Below, piece by piece: positions 28,001 through 38,588 of a stretch of DNA of 64,000 nucleotides (position 1 is the first letter of the stretch; each line of letters starts with the position of its first letter). Where the stretch lies: positions 2,844,528 through 2,908,527 of the forward strand of contig CM055101.1 in NCBI GenBank assembly GCA_029204225.1, written 5' to 3'. This stretch comes from Diphasiastrum complanatum (lineage: Eukaryota; Streptophyta; Lycopodiopsida; Lycopodiales; Lycopodiaceae). Position numbers and translations under genes: made by a program. Under the pieces are notes generated by a model. It saw only the letters and a program-made list of their open reading frames with translations, made no database searches and was not told the origin of the DNA.

Positions 28001-29011
28001 TTTACATTAAGTTTGATGATGTTGGTATTGTACTTTTACTCATTTATGTAGATGACATCATCATTAGTGGAAATAGTGTTGATGGTATTGAAAAAATCAA
28101 GATAGATCTATCCTTAGAGTTCAAGATGGTAGATCTAGGGTGTCTTCACTTCATCTTAGGCATAGAAGTACTTAGAGGGTCTGATTTTATCTTTATAAGT
28201 CAAGTAAACTATGCTCAGAGTCTTTTGAATAAGTTTAAGATGGAAGTATGCAAAAGTGTTGACACACCAATGGAGCAAGATGTAAAAGTGCCAAATGAAG
28301 ATGATGAAAAATCCTTCATGGACATCACTTTGTTTAGGCAACTTATAGGTTCCTTAATGTGGATAACTATAACTAGACCAGATCTTAGCTTTAGTGTATG
28401 TAGGTTGAGCCAAATCCATGCAAAAGCCATTGAATATCCATTGGAAAAAGGCTAAGAGGATTCTAAGATACATCTCGGGTACATTGGATTTTGGGATTCT
28501 ATATAGAGGAGATGTGATTAACCTTCATGCATTTAGTGATTCAGATTTTGCAGGGGACAAGAGGGATAGGAAATCAACAAGTGCCTATTCAACTTTCATA
28601 GGAGAAGGTGTGGTTTCATGGCTTTCAAAAAAGCAAGAAACTATATCTCTATCTTCAACCGAGGCCGAGTACAAAGCTTTGACAACCACTACAAAGGAGG
28701 TACTTTGGATCAAGAGATTATTGGTGGAACTAAAGATCATGGATTCACAGGAGGCACCAATCATTTACAATGACAATATATCAGCCCAACACCTTGCATC
28801 TAACCCAATCTTCCATGCAAGATCTAAGCACATTGAGATATGCCATCACTTTGTGAGAGAAATGGTGCAAGCCAAGGAGATTGCTTTGGAGCATGTTCCA
28901 AGCAATGAATGTGTAGCTGATCTACTTACTAAACCACTTCAAAAGACACCTTTTATGAAGTTCAGATCATCACTTGGAGTGATTAGTAAAGCAATGATTG
29001 AACCAAGCTAG
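25042..29011 (+). pseudogene. Ty1/copia gag-pol polyprotein, two lesions
   Basis: The first 872 codons are open. Gag ends in a CCHC knuckle (Cys256, Cys259, His264, Cys269). Protease has IDSGAS (Asp314). Integrase has an HHCC-type zinc region (His447, His452, Cys481, Cys484) and a D511-D573-E609 triad with the canonical 35-residue second spacing. RT begins near residue 810, and a TAA at 27658-27660 interrupts it just before VAKGYAQERG, probably a single-base change from a leucine codon. The same frame continues with the YVDD box (about 28047-28058) to about 28430, where one extra base near 28418 moves the RNase H part (to the stop at 29009-29011) into the next frame. The element would need helper proteins to move. 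Confidence 0.95.
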
Positions 29012-29025
29012 ATAGTGAGGAGGAG
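29012..29025 (+). promoter_or_regulatory. Polypurine tract
   Basis: The purine-rich AGTGAGGAGGAG directly precedes the 3' LTR and would prime plus-strand DNA synthesis. Confidence 0.85.
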
Positions 29026-29707
29026 TGTTAAAAATTCACAATTCTAGCTTGACTAGTTTTGGTCATATGACTTGTAAATAGTTAGATGGTCATGATGTGG
29101 CTTGTCACACGTGCCAAATAGCATAGGATTCCATTCATAAGGATGTTCTCAAGTAGACCTAAGTGTTAGAACCTTTGGAATGAGTCCAAATTATGCTTAG
29201 ATACAAGGGAGAAAAAATAGGAGCTATTTTTGGTAATTTTTGCATTGTTGAGGGATCTCCAAGATTCCAACCCTAACTTGGTAGGGATGAAAGATCCACC
29301 AAAATTAGCATTAGGGATAGGTTTAGGGCTACTCATACCTGCCCAAAACCGTGATGGATCATGTATATATAGGTGATGATATCTCACCAAAATCAATCAA
29401 GCAATTTCATGTTTTTTCTCTCATAATGGTGCAATTGCTCTCTATGTTCATAATTGTTTGAGTACTTGTGATTACTAATGATTATAGGATTGAATGTAGG
29501 TTTGGTGTACAGTACTCAGACTGTGGGAGGCCGTACTTTCACACGTGTGAAGCCTTCTTCAAGGATTTGGGCCATTTAGTGAGGTTCAAGCATAGATTTT
29601 TGATGGATTTTGATGGTTCAACTTGTGCTAATCTTATGAAATCATAATCTATTGTTTCCCTCATCATTTCAAGTGTTTTAGAATCCTTATTTGCTGTAAT
29701 TTTTACA
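29026..29707 (+). repeat. 3' LTR of the nested copia element
   Basis: This 682-bp copy matches the 5' LTR except for 9 substitutions and the 23-bp segment at about 29046-29068. The CACACGTGTG palindrome is at 29540-29549. Confidence 0.95.
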
Positions 29708-30480
29708 CAACTTACTTATCGACATTAGATACCCCCGAGACATGACCACCCAGGAAAAACGGAAGTCTGATCAGCTAACAATCAAACATTGCAAAAGTAC
29801 CCCTTACCACCCACAGGCCAGTGGTCAAGTAGAAAGCACGAACAAGCAGTTAGTGTTTATTCTAAGAAAGACTGTGTTAGAAAGCCAACAAGATTGGGAT
29901 GAGAAATTATACTCTGCCCTATGGGCACAATACCACATACAAAGCTAGCACCAATCATACTCCATTTTTCTTAGTGTATGGGTAGGAATGTGCTCTGCCT
30001 ATTGAGGTGGAACTACCATCCCTACGTTTTGCCATGAAACACGACCTAGGAGGAAAAGAGTCCATCCAACAATGACTGAACACTTTGCAAGATCTAGACG
30101 AACACAGGATAATTGCATTGAACCACCAGGAGGCTGACAAATGACGGATGAAAGAAGTCCATGATCAAAACCTTCGAGACTACCACATCACCCAAGGTCA
30201 GCCAGTACTATTATATGCTTCTTGGTTTCCAAGGGGAGGCTCGAACCTGGGACCAAAGAAACTTTGGATGCCAAGCCAACCAACTGAGCCAACCCCGTTG
30301 GGTCAGTACTATTATATGACGCAAGGCATGAATTAATGCCTCAGAAGTTGGGCCCCAGATGGAATGGCCTTTACGTGATCCAAAAGTTGTATGAGAATAG
30401 CTGAGTTGAACGGCGAGGTGTTTAAGCACCGTGTCAATATCAACAAGATCAAAACCTACCGAAGTTAGCAGGTGCAAAAA
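29708..30480 (+). pseudogene. Tat-like gypsy integrase C-terminal part (right side of the copia insertion)
   Basis: Directly after the CAACT duplication, sequence reads STPYHPQASGQVESTNKQL, then WDEKLYSALWA and LPIEVELPSLRFAMKHDLGG, typical of the end of the gypsy integrase core, including the last catalytic Glu (QVEST), and of the C-terminal domain. Only about 60 coding bases separate the RNase H end on the left of the copia element from this point, so most of the integrase was already deleted before copia inserted. An 86-bp SINE lies inside. Confidence 0.82.
30218..30303 (-). mobile_element. 86-bp tRNA-derived SINE, copy 1
   Basis: The element is flanked by a perfect 15-bp duplication (CAGTACTATTATATG, 30203-30217 and 30304-30318). 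On the minus strand it has an RNA polymerase III A box (TGGCTCAGTTGG) and a B-box-like GGTTCGAGCC, an internal CCAAAG/CTTTGG hairpin, and a 3' terminal CTTGG-AAA-CCAAG hairpin ending AAGAAG. There is no poly(A) tail and no tRNA-unrelated body. It interrupts the gypsy integrase end. Confidence 0.9.
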
Positions 30481-30615
30481 TTGTACAATGTATAATACAC
30501 TCCCCACTTCTCTCTCTCATTTTTTAGGTGGTAACACAAGTGACCAATAGAATCAACATTGTTCTTGTATATAATCTTGGGAAGGAAACAAATTCCACCT
30601 TAAAAAAAAAAAATT

Positions 30616-31263
30616 ATGGAGATTACTCAAGAACGAGATACTTATACCCTAAGCGTAGACGGAGCATGTCGACACTCTCACAGAGAGGGCGCCATAGGAG
30701 CCACGTTACGAGATCCTAATGGAATCCAACTGGCAAGCATAGGTGTTTTGCTTGGGGCAGGATTCACCAATAATACTGCCGAATACAAAGCCCTCATGTC
30801 CAGCCTACACATGGCAATCAAGTTCGCACCTATCATAAACACTCTAAGAATTGTGGGCGATTCTCAAGTCCTAATCCGAAATATGACCGGGATGTATCAG
30901 ATCCGAGACCACATTCTACAAGTTTACACAACGTCCATCCGAGAACTCATAAAGAACTTTGCCTTGATAGAATGGATGCATGTTCCAAGAGATCAAAATT
31001 ACCGCGCAGACAGCTTAGCAAACTTGGCTTATAATTACAATCATCATTGGCAATGCAATCCGTGCCCAGTTGGCACAAGCCATCTGACCACATCATCAAA
31101 ACTATGGATGGTATTAAGATCCCAAACCTGGTACGGCCTACGTTGGATCGAGAATTTGATAAACCAAGTGGAATTGGAAAATCTTGAGTTGTTAATACAA
31201 TTGCGGCAGACAACGTGCTACAGACTACTTGGACCTGTTTTAGCCAATACCATCAAGATCTAA
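30616..31263 (+). CDS. Additional (plant/archaeal-type) RNase H domain of a Tat-like gypsy element
   Basis: This 215-codon open frame carries an RNase HI-like fold of the RVT_3 type: LSVDGACR (first Asp), NNTAEYKALMSSL (Glu), IVGDSQVLI (Asp) and PRDQNYRADSLANLA (last Asp). All four DEDD acidic residues are present within about the first 140 residues; the rest is unrecognised. It lies about 140 bases downstream of integrase remnants on the same strand. Tat-lineage gypsy elements are known to carry a second RNase H besides the one joined to RT, so I assign it to that element. RNase H would degrade RNA in RNA/DNA hybrids. It has no stop, unlike the rest of its element. Confidence 0.72.
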   Translation: MEITQERDTYTLSVDGACRHSHREGAIGATLRDPNGIQLASIGVLLGAGFTNNTAEYKALMSSLHMAIKFAPIINTLRIVGDSQVLIRNMTGMYQIRDHILQVYTTSIRELIKNFALIEWMHVPRDQNYRADSLANLAYNYNHHWQCNPCPVGTSHLTTSSKLWMVLRSQTWYGLRWIENLINQVELENLELLIQLRQTTCYRLLGPVLANTIKI

Positions 31264-31870
31264 TACAAGGATTAATGCATCTGGTGGATTGAGAAACTAT
31301 GACTACATGTTCACACAATTTTATAGCAGGAATACACGTGTCAAATGAACCAAGCATAGAAGGGTCACAACCAGCTAGCAACCAACGTGCAGTGGAGCAA
31401 CACTAGAAATTGGCAATATTCATGCTAGAGGAACGACAATGGACAAACATAGAAAAATAGGGGCTGAAAGAAGAACTCAGAAGATAGAAACATGCTACTA
31501 TTTGAGCCACCAATGACTTCAACAATGTCCAGTAGGAATGAGATATATGAAAACAGAAATACACCGAACTTAAGCACATGAGTGATCAGAGGAAAGTAAG
31601 ATATGATTATGCCTTGGACTTTGACACCTCCAAAACAATCTAGTGACTATCTATACTTAAGGGTTAGATTTCTTTCTTGATGTACTATGTCTCACATCAA
31701 CTATGTTTAAACTCAAACCATATTTGAAGTATTTTTCTTGCTGTCAACTATTTTGTATCTAGGATGTATATAGTTTGAAGTATTTTTCTCGCGATCAACT
31801 ATTTTGTGTCTAAGATGTTTGGATATCATGTACTATTTGTTCAGATTGCTTAAGATGGACCAAACAAATG
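31264..31870. other. Unassigned DNA
   Basis: No supported gene. It may hold the end of the Tat-like element, including its 3' LTR, but no terminal repeats were found. The words GAAGTATTTTTCT and CAACTATTTTGT recur near 31725-31810 in an imperfect duplication of about 65 bases. Confidence 0.3.
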
Positions 31871-31879
31871 ACGATCATG

Positions 31880-33420
31880 GATTGAGTGAGTCTCTATGTG
31901 CCTCCGATTATTATGGACATCAAAAAACAAGTTGTCGTGTTTGGTGATTACAAGTGGTGCTTAGAGGTTGGTGACATCAATAATACGGTCGACATTTTTC
32001 TCTTAGGCGTTCGAGTGAGTACTAGAAAAAAGTTGAACTGTGGAGTTGTTGTAAATATCAAGGAGGTTTTTGACGATTCTGGCTCGGTCTACCTCCAAGT
32101 GTTTGGTGACAAGGATGGGAGTTTTAATGAAATCCATGTGAGCACTCTAGAGTATGATGTGAAGTTGATGAAGGCATGTGAAGTTGATGAAGGCATCTGC
32201 TAACAAGCATGCAAATTCTTGCTTAAGCTTAAAGTGGATTGCAAAAGGTGAAAATGAATTTGAGGTGACCCATAAAGAGATTTTGGAAGGGTTTCCAAAG
32301 GCGAAGGTTCAAATTTGAGACACAAATGTGTATGTTCCAAGCAAAGAAGTGAAGCAAAAACATGCCAGCGGCCAACAACTGGCAAAGGAGTTGACACAGG
32401 AACCTGTAACCTCCCAGAAGCGGAGAAAGTCCCAGAATCTTCATGCAAACACAATTCTCTACAAACAGCCGTCCAGGCCGTCCTGGACGTATCTCCGTTG
32501 CAAGAAAGAGACCCTGAATCATCAGTTCCAAAAAGACGAAGGGTGAAGAAGGTGGAGGAAAAAAAGAAAACAATTATTGAAGTTGTTTCAAAGAGGAGCA
32601 AGGGGCTTGAAAATGCTTTTGAGGAGGAGACACTTGCAAAAACAAACACACGATTGGAGGTGTTCAAAAAGTTATATCCATTGATCATGATCGATGTTAC
32701 TCGTTGTGATCTGCCTCCAGCTCAATACAACTGTCGCCCCTTCAATCGAGAGTACTGTGATTCTTTGCAACGCTCCCTATTCAGTACGGTTGGTGGAAAA
32801 CTTCCCCAGCAGATGTTTTACCATACTATGGGGCAACCAAGTCTTATTGGAGGTCACTGACAAAAAGATCTTGAAACAAAATGCATCCGAAATACGATTC
32901 TACATAATTGATGGCCAGCATACTATACAAGCGGCCAAAAATTTGTTTGCTATTCTGACAATGAGAACCTCCTTGACGTGGCAATGTTGCGACAACAGTA
33001 TCAGCGATGAAGTGCTCGCATCTTGAGTCACAAGGTAACCCCCGTTGAGTGTGTGCAAATATCACGGGCACTGAATGAACTCAATGATGAATATAAATTG
33101 AAAAGCTCATTGCCAGAGTTGTTGCATCAAGCTAGATCGCAATGGAAATTTTGTGGATGCCCCTCAAGGCCTATTGGAGGTGGTCGAGGCGACGATAAAT
33201 GGAAGATATTTTTTTTCTTTAAATTTTATAGTCCTTTTTTGAATCTGTTTTGCATCATTTTCCTGACGTAATTTTACATAATTTTACAGCCCTTTAAATC
33301 TATGCTAGAAGATGTAATGAGACGAAAGGATCCAAAAGAATGCTATGCATTATTGATGTCGCATGATAAGGTGTGGAAAAAGTGGATGAGCCTTATGAAA
33401 AAGTGGGTGGAAACTTACAC
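31880..33420 (+). pseudogene. Relic gene with ParB-like DGQH motif, function unknown
   Basis: Weakly coding blocks lie in order on the plus strand: VVVFGDYKWCLEVGD (about 31930), VVNIKEVFDDSGSVYLQVFG (about 32050), a Lys-rich linker (KRRRVKKVEEKKK, about 32540), LEVFKKLYPLIMIDVTRCDL, YNCRPFNREYCDSLQR, then FYIIDGQHTIQAAKNLF (about 32900-32950) and HKVTPVECVQISRALNELND (about 33025). The IIDGQH-x-x-AAK pattern resembles the ParB/sulfiredoxin-like core, although the usual Arg after His is Thr. A 19-bp tandem duplication (32159-32177, 32178-32196) shifts the frame, and several other shifts and stops follow. No retroviral domain is present. I do not recognise the family. Confidence 0.45.
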
Positions 33421-33996
33421 AGCAATCGAATGATTTGTGGAAGTGAGATAAGTGTATCATGTGCCAAACAAGGATAAGGCTGAATTAAGTCATTATCTAA
33501 AGATGAAGATCGAATGTAATAGCGTTCGACGATTAACACTGGCTCAGGTGAAATTCTGCTGAAGACGTCTAACAACAAACTTAGGGACTCTTGGTACAAG
33601 TTCGGAGAAGAAATGCCGATTGTGGAATGTTATTGACGTAGCTATGGCCACATAGAACGCAGCATTTCAGTATTACTGTTCATTTCAGTCAAGTTAAACT
33701 GAGACTGAGATGACAACTGCTTAACATTGGAATGATGATCAAATTTGCAGCCAGTTCTTGAAAGACAAAAGATGAAGCTTTAAGCATAATGGAGTTCAGT
33801 GCTAGCTTCACCAAAACCCAGCTTATTGTTTTTACATCAAGCTTTTTGAGTATGCTTCCATTGCAAATTTTGAGTGTCTTTCAGGTGGGCCACAACAAAA
33901 TTTAAAGTCTGCAGTCTTAAAAGCCTTAATTTCAGGGGAAACTAAATTTAACATTCTTCCTAAAACCTGGTGACTCAGCGAAATTCGTTCTGACAA
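33421..33996. other. ALDH 3' flank
   Basis: The stretch lies downstream of the minus-strand ALDH stop and should contain its 3' UTR. No other gene is supported. Confidence 0.4.
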
Positions 33997-36900
33997 TCAC
34001 AGCCAAGGTGAATCGACAAGAGGGCTCACTACAGCCTTAACTTGCAAATAATTTTGCAGTGCATATTCCCCGTTCTCCCGTCCAATGCCACTCATCTTAT
34101 AACCTCCAAATGGCAAGCTAGGATCAAGTACGTGATAGCAATTGATCCATATTGTGCCTGCTCGAATTGACCTAGAAAGTCTGCTTGCAACATCAATATT
34201 CTTGGTAACTATCCCAGCAGCCAAACCATAACGTGTATTATTTGCTCGTTGAACAATCTCCTCTAAAGATCTGATCAACAAAGCAAATACCCAACATCAG
34301 AATACAAAGCATAAACCAAGATACCAATCCTACTCATTACAAAACACTACGTTTATTCAGAACGTCAATCTTGAGTGCAGATTGCTGCTGTCAAACCAGT
34401 TTCCATAGAAACTAAAGCAAAAGACTCACTTGAACTTTAAGATAGACATAACAGGCCCAAATATCTCCTCTTCGGCAATCTTCATGTTATCCTGCCAGAG
34501 AAATAGTTGCAATTGTAGCAATGACAACATACATTCCTGAAAACTGTTAATCTAAAAGCTTCACAAATTCGTGTTTTCACAGGTATAATAAGTACCTGAA
34601 CATCAGCGAATATTGTGGGTTCGAGATAATAGCCCTTACTTCCAATTTGACTTCCACCAATAACAAGATTTGCACCTTCCTTTTTCCCTGACTCTATGTA
34701 GCTCACAACCCTCTCAAGCTGAATTTGGTCAATCTGACAATTTCGGGTCATAGACTTTGCTCAACAAGGTAACCCATTTTAAAACTGAAATTTGTTAGAT
34801 TACAGCTAAAATAGATCTACTGGCAAGGTAGCTGGGAACTTGAAGTAAGACGAAAATCTAAAGAAACACATGAATTCTCCTCTTTCTTTTTGGCCTACAT
34901 GACCAGGTTGAAGATGACTTTTAAGATCATTATAACTGGAAATATAATCTCCATAACAACATCTTGTAGATATGCAACTTGAACAACTAGATAAGTTTGA
35001 CTAGTCATTCCAATATTACCAGCAGATCCTGTGGACGTTTGTAGTTGTTCGGAGGTCTAATCTTCAATTAACTCAAGCACCAAAATATTTACATTTGCAA
35101 GGGTTGGCCCCAAGATCTTAGAAAAGGTATTATTAGCATAAATCAAAATGACCAGTCTTTGCAGTCAAGCAATTGAAAAGTAATAGGTTCGAAAAGCATA
35201 AAAGACCTAAATAGCCTGTGTTGAAATTATGAAGAAAAAAATCAACAGTTTCCACTACACTTTGACACCCCAAGGCAGGGATTTTGAAGACTAGCTTACC
35301 AGGGGGCCATGGTCCACTCCCCCTTGAAAAGGGTCACCAATGACCCGCTTTTTTGCAAGTTCAGTTATCCTTTCTAGGAAGGTATTATAAAGTCCCTCCT
35401 GTACGAAGATACGACTCCCTGCGCAACAAACTTGTCCCTGAACAAACGACAAAGCACTTTCAAGCTGAAAAAAGGGAGCTATTTTAGCCCTTCATACACA
35501 AAACTCATACCTCAAATTCCAAAATCTGTGCATCAGACTGACTGACATGATGCTCAGAGTAGCTCATGATATCAGGATTCAGAACAAAGGCGAAAATCTA
35601 GTTTCTTCGAATCTTGTATAAAAGCACAAGGTCAACAGACTGTAGCACATGTCGCCAAAATGGAGAAACCTGATTGAAAAATAGAGCCAAATGAGAAAGT
35701 GTCACTGCCAAATCAAGATCAGCGTCATCAAGGATGATCAATGGTGACTTTCCTCCAAGCTCGAGTGAGACAGGCTTCAGATTGCTTTTGGCAGCTGCTA
35801 TCATTACCTCCCTTCCAACCTCAGTTGAGCCCGTAAATGCAACCTGGTATATACAAAGCTTGTAAATTTTAAATTAAGAAAAATATTTTCAATCCTTTAA
35901 ACTTATGCTTTGTGCTCACAGAAACACCGTCTTTGAACAAATAATTTTAAAAGTAGCCTCTGCTCACCTTGTCAATGCCATTGTGATTAGCTATAGCAGC
36001 TCCAGCTGTCGGACCAAAACCAGGAAGCACATTCAGCACACCAGGAGGAAGCCCTGCCTGCAAAACGCAGAAACTAAAGGTTCGTTTTACAAAGTAGCCT
36101 CGCACTACATACACCTATGGTCCTGGTAGCATCTCCAGAAGTCCAAAGATCTGAATAGTATGAGAAGACTAGCTGCGCACTCGCTGACCTCTTTGGCAAG
36201 TTGTGCAGCATATAGTGCAGTAAGAGGAGTCTGTTCGGCTGGCTTCAAAATCACAGTGTTACCACAAGCAAGAGCAGGGCCCACCTTCATGGCAACCATT
36301 ACCAGAGGAAAGTTCCACGGTATGATTTGCCCAACAACACCAATAGGCTCAAGGAGTGTATGCCCTTGATAACTAGAACTCATTCTGACGGTCCTTCCAC
36401 TTATTTTGTCAGCATACCCTGCAATTACCCAAATCCAGTGTAAGAGCTAGGAGACGCCTACTTATTATGGAAGGCGCCACCTGGGCACATAACATTTTGC
36501 TGGTAAGGACTCGAAAAATATTCAGGCGATAAATTTTTTTGGAGTTCTTACCAGGCAGAATGTCATGTGCCTATGGGCTTCCATTGTATAATGGATTCTA
36601 TATGGCTTAATCTCACATGGCGATTTACATTTTAACATGAAATAGGCAGTGTGTATGTTAGCAAAGTGAAATTCTGTCATGTATTATGGCACTTGAATTT
36701 TTTGCCCATATATGTGCCTTAAAAAATTAACGCATCATCCTTTTTAACAGACCTAAAAATGGGCAATATCTGCCATGCACAATCCAGCATTTAGATGGAA
36801 GGTTTTTGATGTAACGATCTGTAATATACTTGGATGATCATTTTCCAAGTCAAAGTCCCTAGCAATCACAAACAACTGTAATGCACGTACCTGGAAGGGC

Positions 36901-37068
36901 CCTTCACCTCGTTCACCTCACAAGGCCATAAGGGCCACACCACGCTAACTTTTTTTGGACTAACCTTTTGATTTGCAGAAAAGAAACTATTTTTGAAAAT
37001 ACAAAGACAAACTGAAAAAGTGACATTGTGTGTAAAATAGTAACATAAGAGGTGTAAACTTTTAAGAA

Positions 37069-37099
<31 letters not shown>

Positions 37100-38157
37100 A
37101 CCTGCATAAACACGCACAAGTTTGATAGATTCTGCGACATCGACAAATCGAGCTAACTGCACTGGTTTCCCATTATCTAGTGTCTCAAGAGCAGCAAGTT
37201 CATCTGCATGCTGCTCGAGAAGATCTGCAAACTTGAAGAGAATTCTTCCTCGTTCCTGCAAGTCCAAACATGTCCATCCGCATTGTTACATAAAGATACA
37301 AACAATCCACACATAACCCACCCTCCCGACCCCCCCCCCCCCCCAGCCCACTTCTAGAGTCTACAATATTCTGAAGACTTGAATTGTATACAGGCGTTTT
37401 CAAGCTCCCGCTAAGAATACTTATGAGTACTTCTTGTCTTATACACAGTCTTGGTTGTAGAAGGCATTAACGAAGCTCGTTCTTTCGGAGCGGTAATCGT
37501 TTTTAGAAAGTGCTCCCCTCGTTGATAGTGACAATGTACTTAAATCAAATGTATTGAAGGCACATCAAGTTCCTCACATATCCAGATAATCGTGGCCAAG
37601 GACCTTCATCAAACGCTTTCCTTGCCACCTGCACAGCTATGTCCACATCCTCCTTGTCTGCTTCTGCTACGTTGGCGATTAACTCTCCATTCCTTGGATC
37701 CAGAGTTTCAAACGTCTTTCCTGCAAATCCGTTTAGAAACCACTCTGATCAATTTAGCCTGCTAACACAATTTGTATGTCGGAGTCTGCTAACGTCTGCT
37801 GCGTATGTCAAACTCACCGCTCACATTTTGGCTATATTCTTCGTATTTCAAAGATCAGCAAGATAAGTCACCATATTTGCTGAGGATACCTCACAAGCAG
37901 ATCTAATAGTGCTCTCTCTCTCTCTCTCTCTCCTTTCTGATGTACTTTTTTTTTGTATTATGTGCCCAAGGGCACTCTACACATTAATATATTCTATTCT
38001 ATTCTATTTCTCTCTCTCTCTCTCAAGATATGCATGAATGGGGTTTCAAACAACCTGATACTGCATCAACAAATTGTCCATCAATGAAAAGCTTTGTGTA
38101 TTTCACCGACACAGGAGCTGGTCCCACTTGGATATCTGCAGTTGCTGATGGTGCCAT
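33997..38157 (-). CDS. Aldehyde dehydrogenase, ALDH2 family (cytosolic ALDH2C-like)
   Basis: ALDH2-family enzymes oxidise aldehydes to acids with NAD(P)+; plant cytosolic members act on hydroxycinnamaldehydes among others. Ten exons on the minus strand: 38157-38055, 37720-37578, 37255-37102, 36418-36189, 36057-35968, 35843-35670, 35437-35300, 34733-34596, 34491-34430 and 34270-33997. All introns are GT-AG and phases agree, giving 501 aa. Key residues fall at classical numbers: PWN with Asn169, FTGST with Gly245, ELGGK with Glu268, GQVCCAGSR with catalytic Cys302, and EEIFGP with Glu399. The protein ends SPWL. The N-terminus ([10 protein letters not shown]) lacks a mitochondrial presequence, which favours the cytosolic class; substrate cannot be told from sequence. 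No lesion is seen. Confidence 0.95.
37066..37100. repeat. (TG)n(AG)n microsatellite at an ALDH splice donor
   Basis: TG then AG dinucleotides run up to the donor of the third ALDH exon (plus strand ...GAGAGAGAACC), so the intron starts GTTCTCTCTCTC. Confidence 0.93.
37330..37344. repeat. Poly-C tract in an ALDH intron
   Basis: Fifteen consecutive C on the plus strand in the intron between the second and third coding exons. Confidence 0.95.
37911..38024. repeat. (CT)n runs in the first ALDH intron
   Basis: Two CT runs (about 37911-37931 and 38009-38024) are separated by a TTCTA pentamer run near 37993-38008. Confidence 0.9.
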
Positions 38158-38588
38158 CTCTTAAGAAATTTAAGTTAGCTCCTCTCACTTATACCACCTG
38201 TAGAACAAAAGGGTCTTGAATTTCAAACTCATCATAAATCAGATCACAACGCTAAAAAGAAATTCAAGTCTGTCGATGTAGAGAAAGAAATTTCATAAAG
38301 TAGGCCATTCGTTTTAAGAGACAGAAATATATAAGCTTATCTAGAGGTCCAGAGTTTGACGTCAATCAGCCACACCAACAGAACATGCAACAGAAACAAA
38401 AATATATAAGCTGAAGAAAAAGAGGTTGCCACTGAATCTACAGATAAAGATGACAAGATTACTTGTATGATTCAACAAAAAAGCTTTAACACTATTATTT
38501 TATAAGAGACTAGTTATACATATCATTATGTCGAATAATACTAAGTCTTAGTGATATTACTCATCCCTTGAGGGATAAAAATTACCCG
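38158..38588 (-). promoter_or_regulatory. Upstream region of ALDH
   Basis: This DNA lies directly 5' of the ALDH start on its strand. It is A/T-rich; no clear TATA box can be singled out. It leads into a tandem repeat. Confidence 0.35.

Larger units (their letters stand above)
23679..29707 (+). mobile_element. Near-complete Ty1/copia LTR retrotransposon (6.03 kb)
   Basis: All structural parts are present: LTRs at 23679-24337 and 29026-29707, a primer-binding site, leader, a gag-pol frame, a polypurine tract and a perfect 5-bp target duplication CAACT (23674-23678 and 29708-29712). LTR ends are TGTTAAAAATT and AATTTTTACA. The two LTRs differ at 9 sites plus a 23-bp indel by my alignment, about 1.4 percent, so insertion is fairly recent. 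It interrupts the Tat-like gypsy element. Coding is spoiled by one nonsense codon and one frameshift. Confidence 0.95.
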
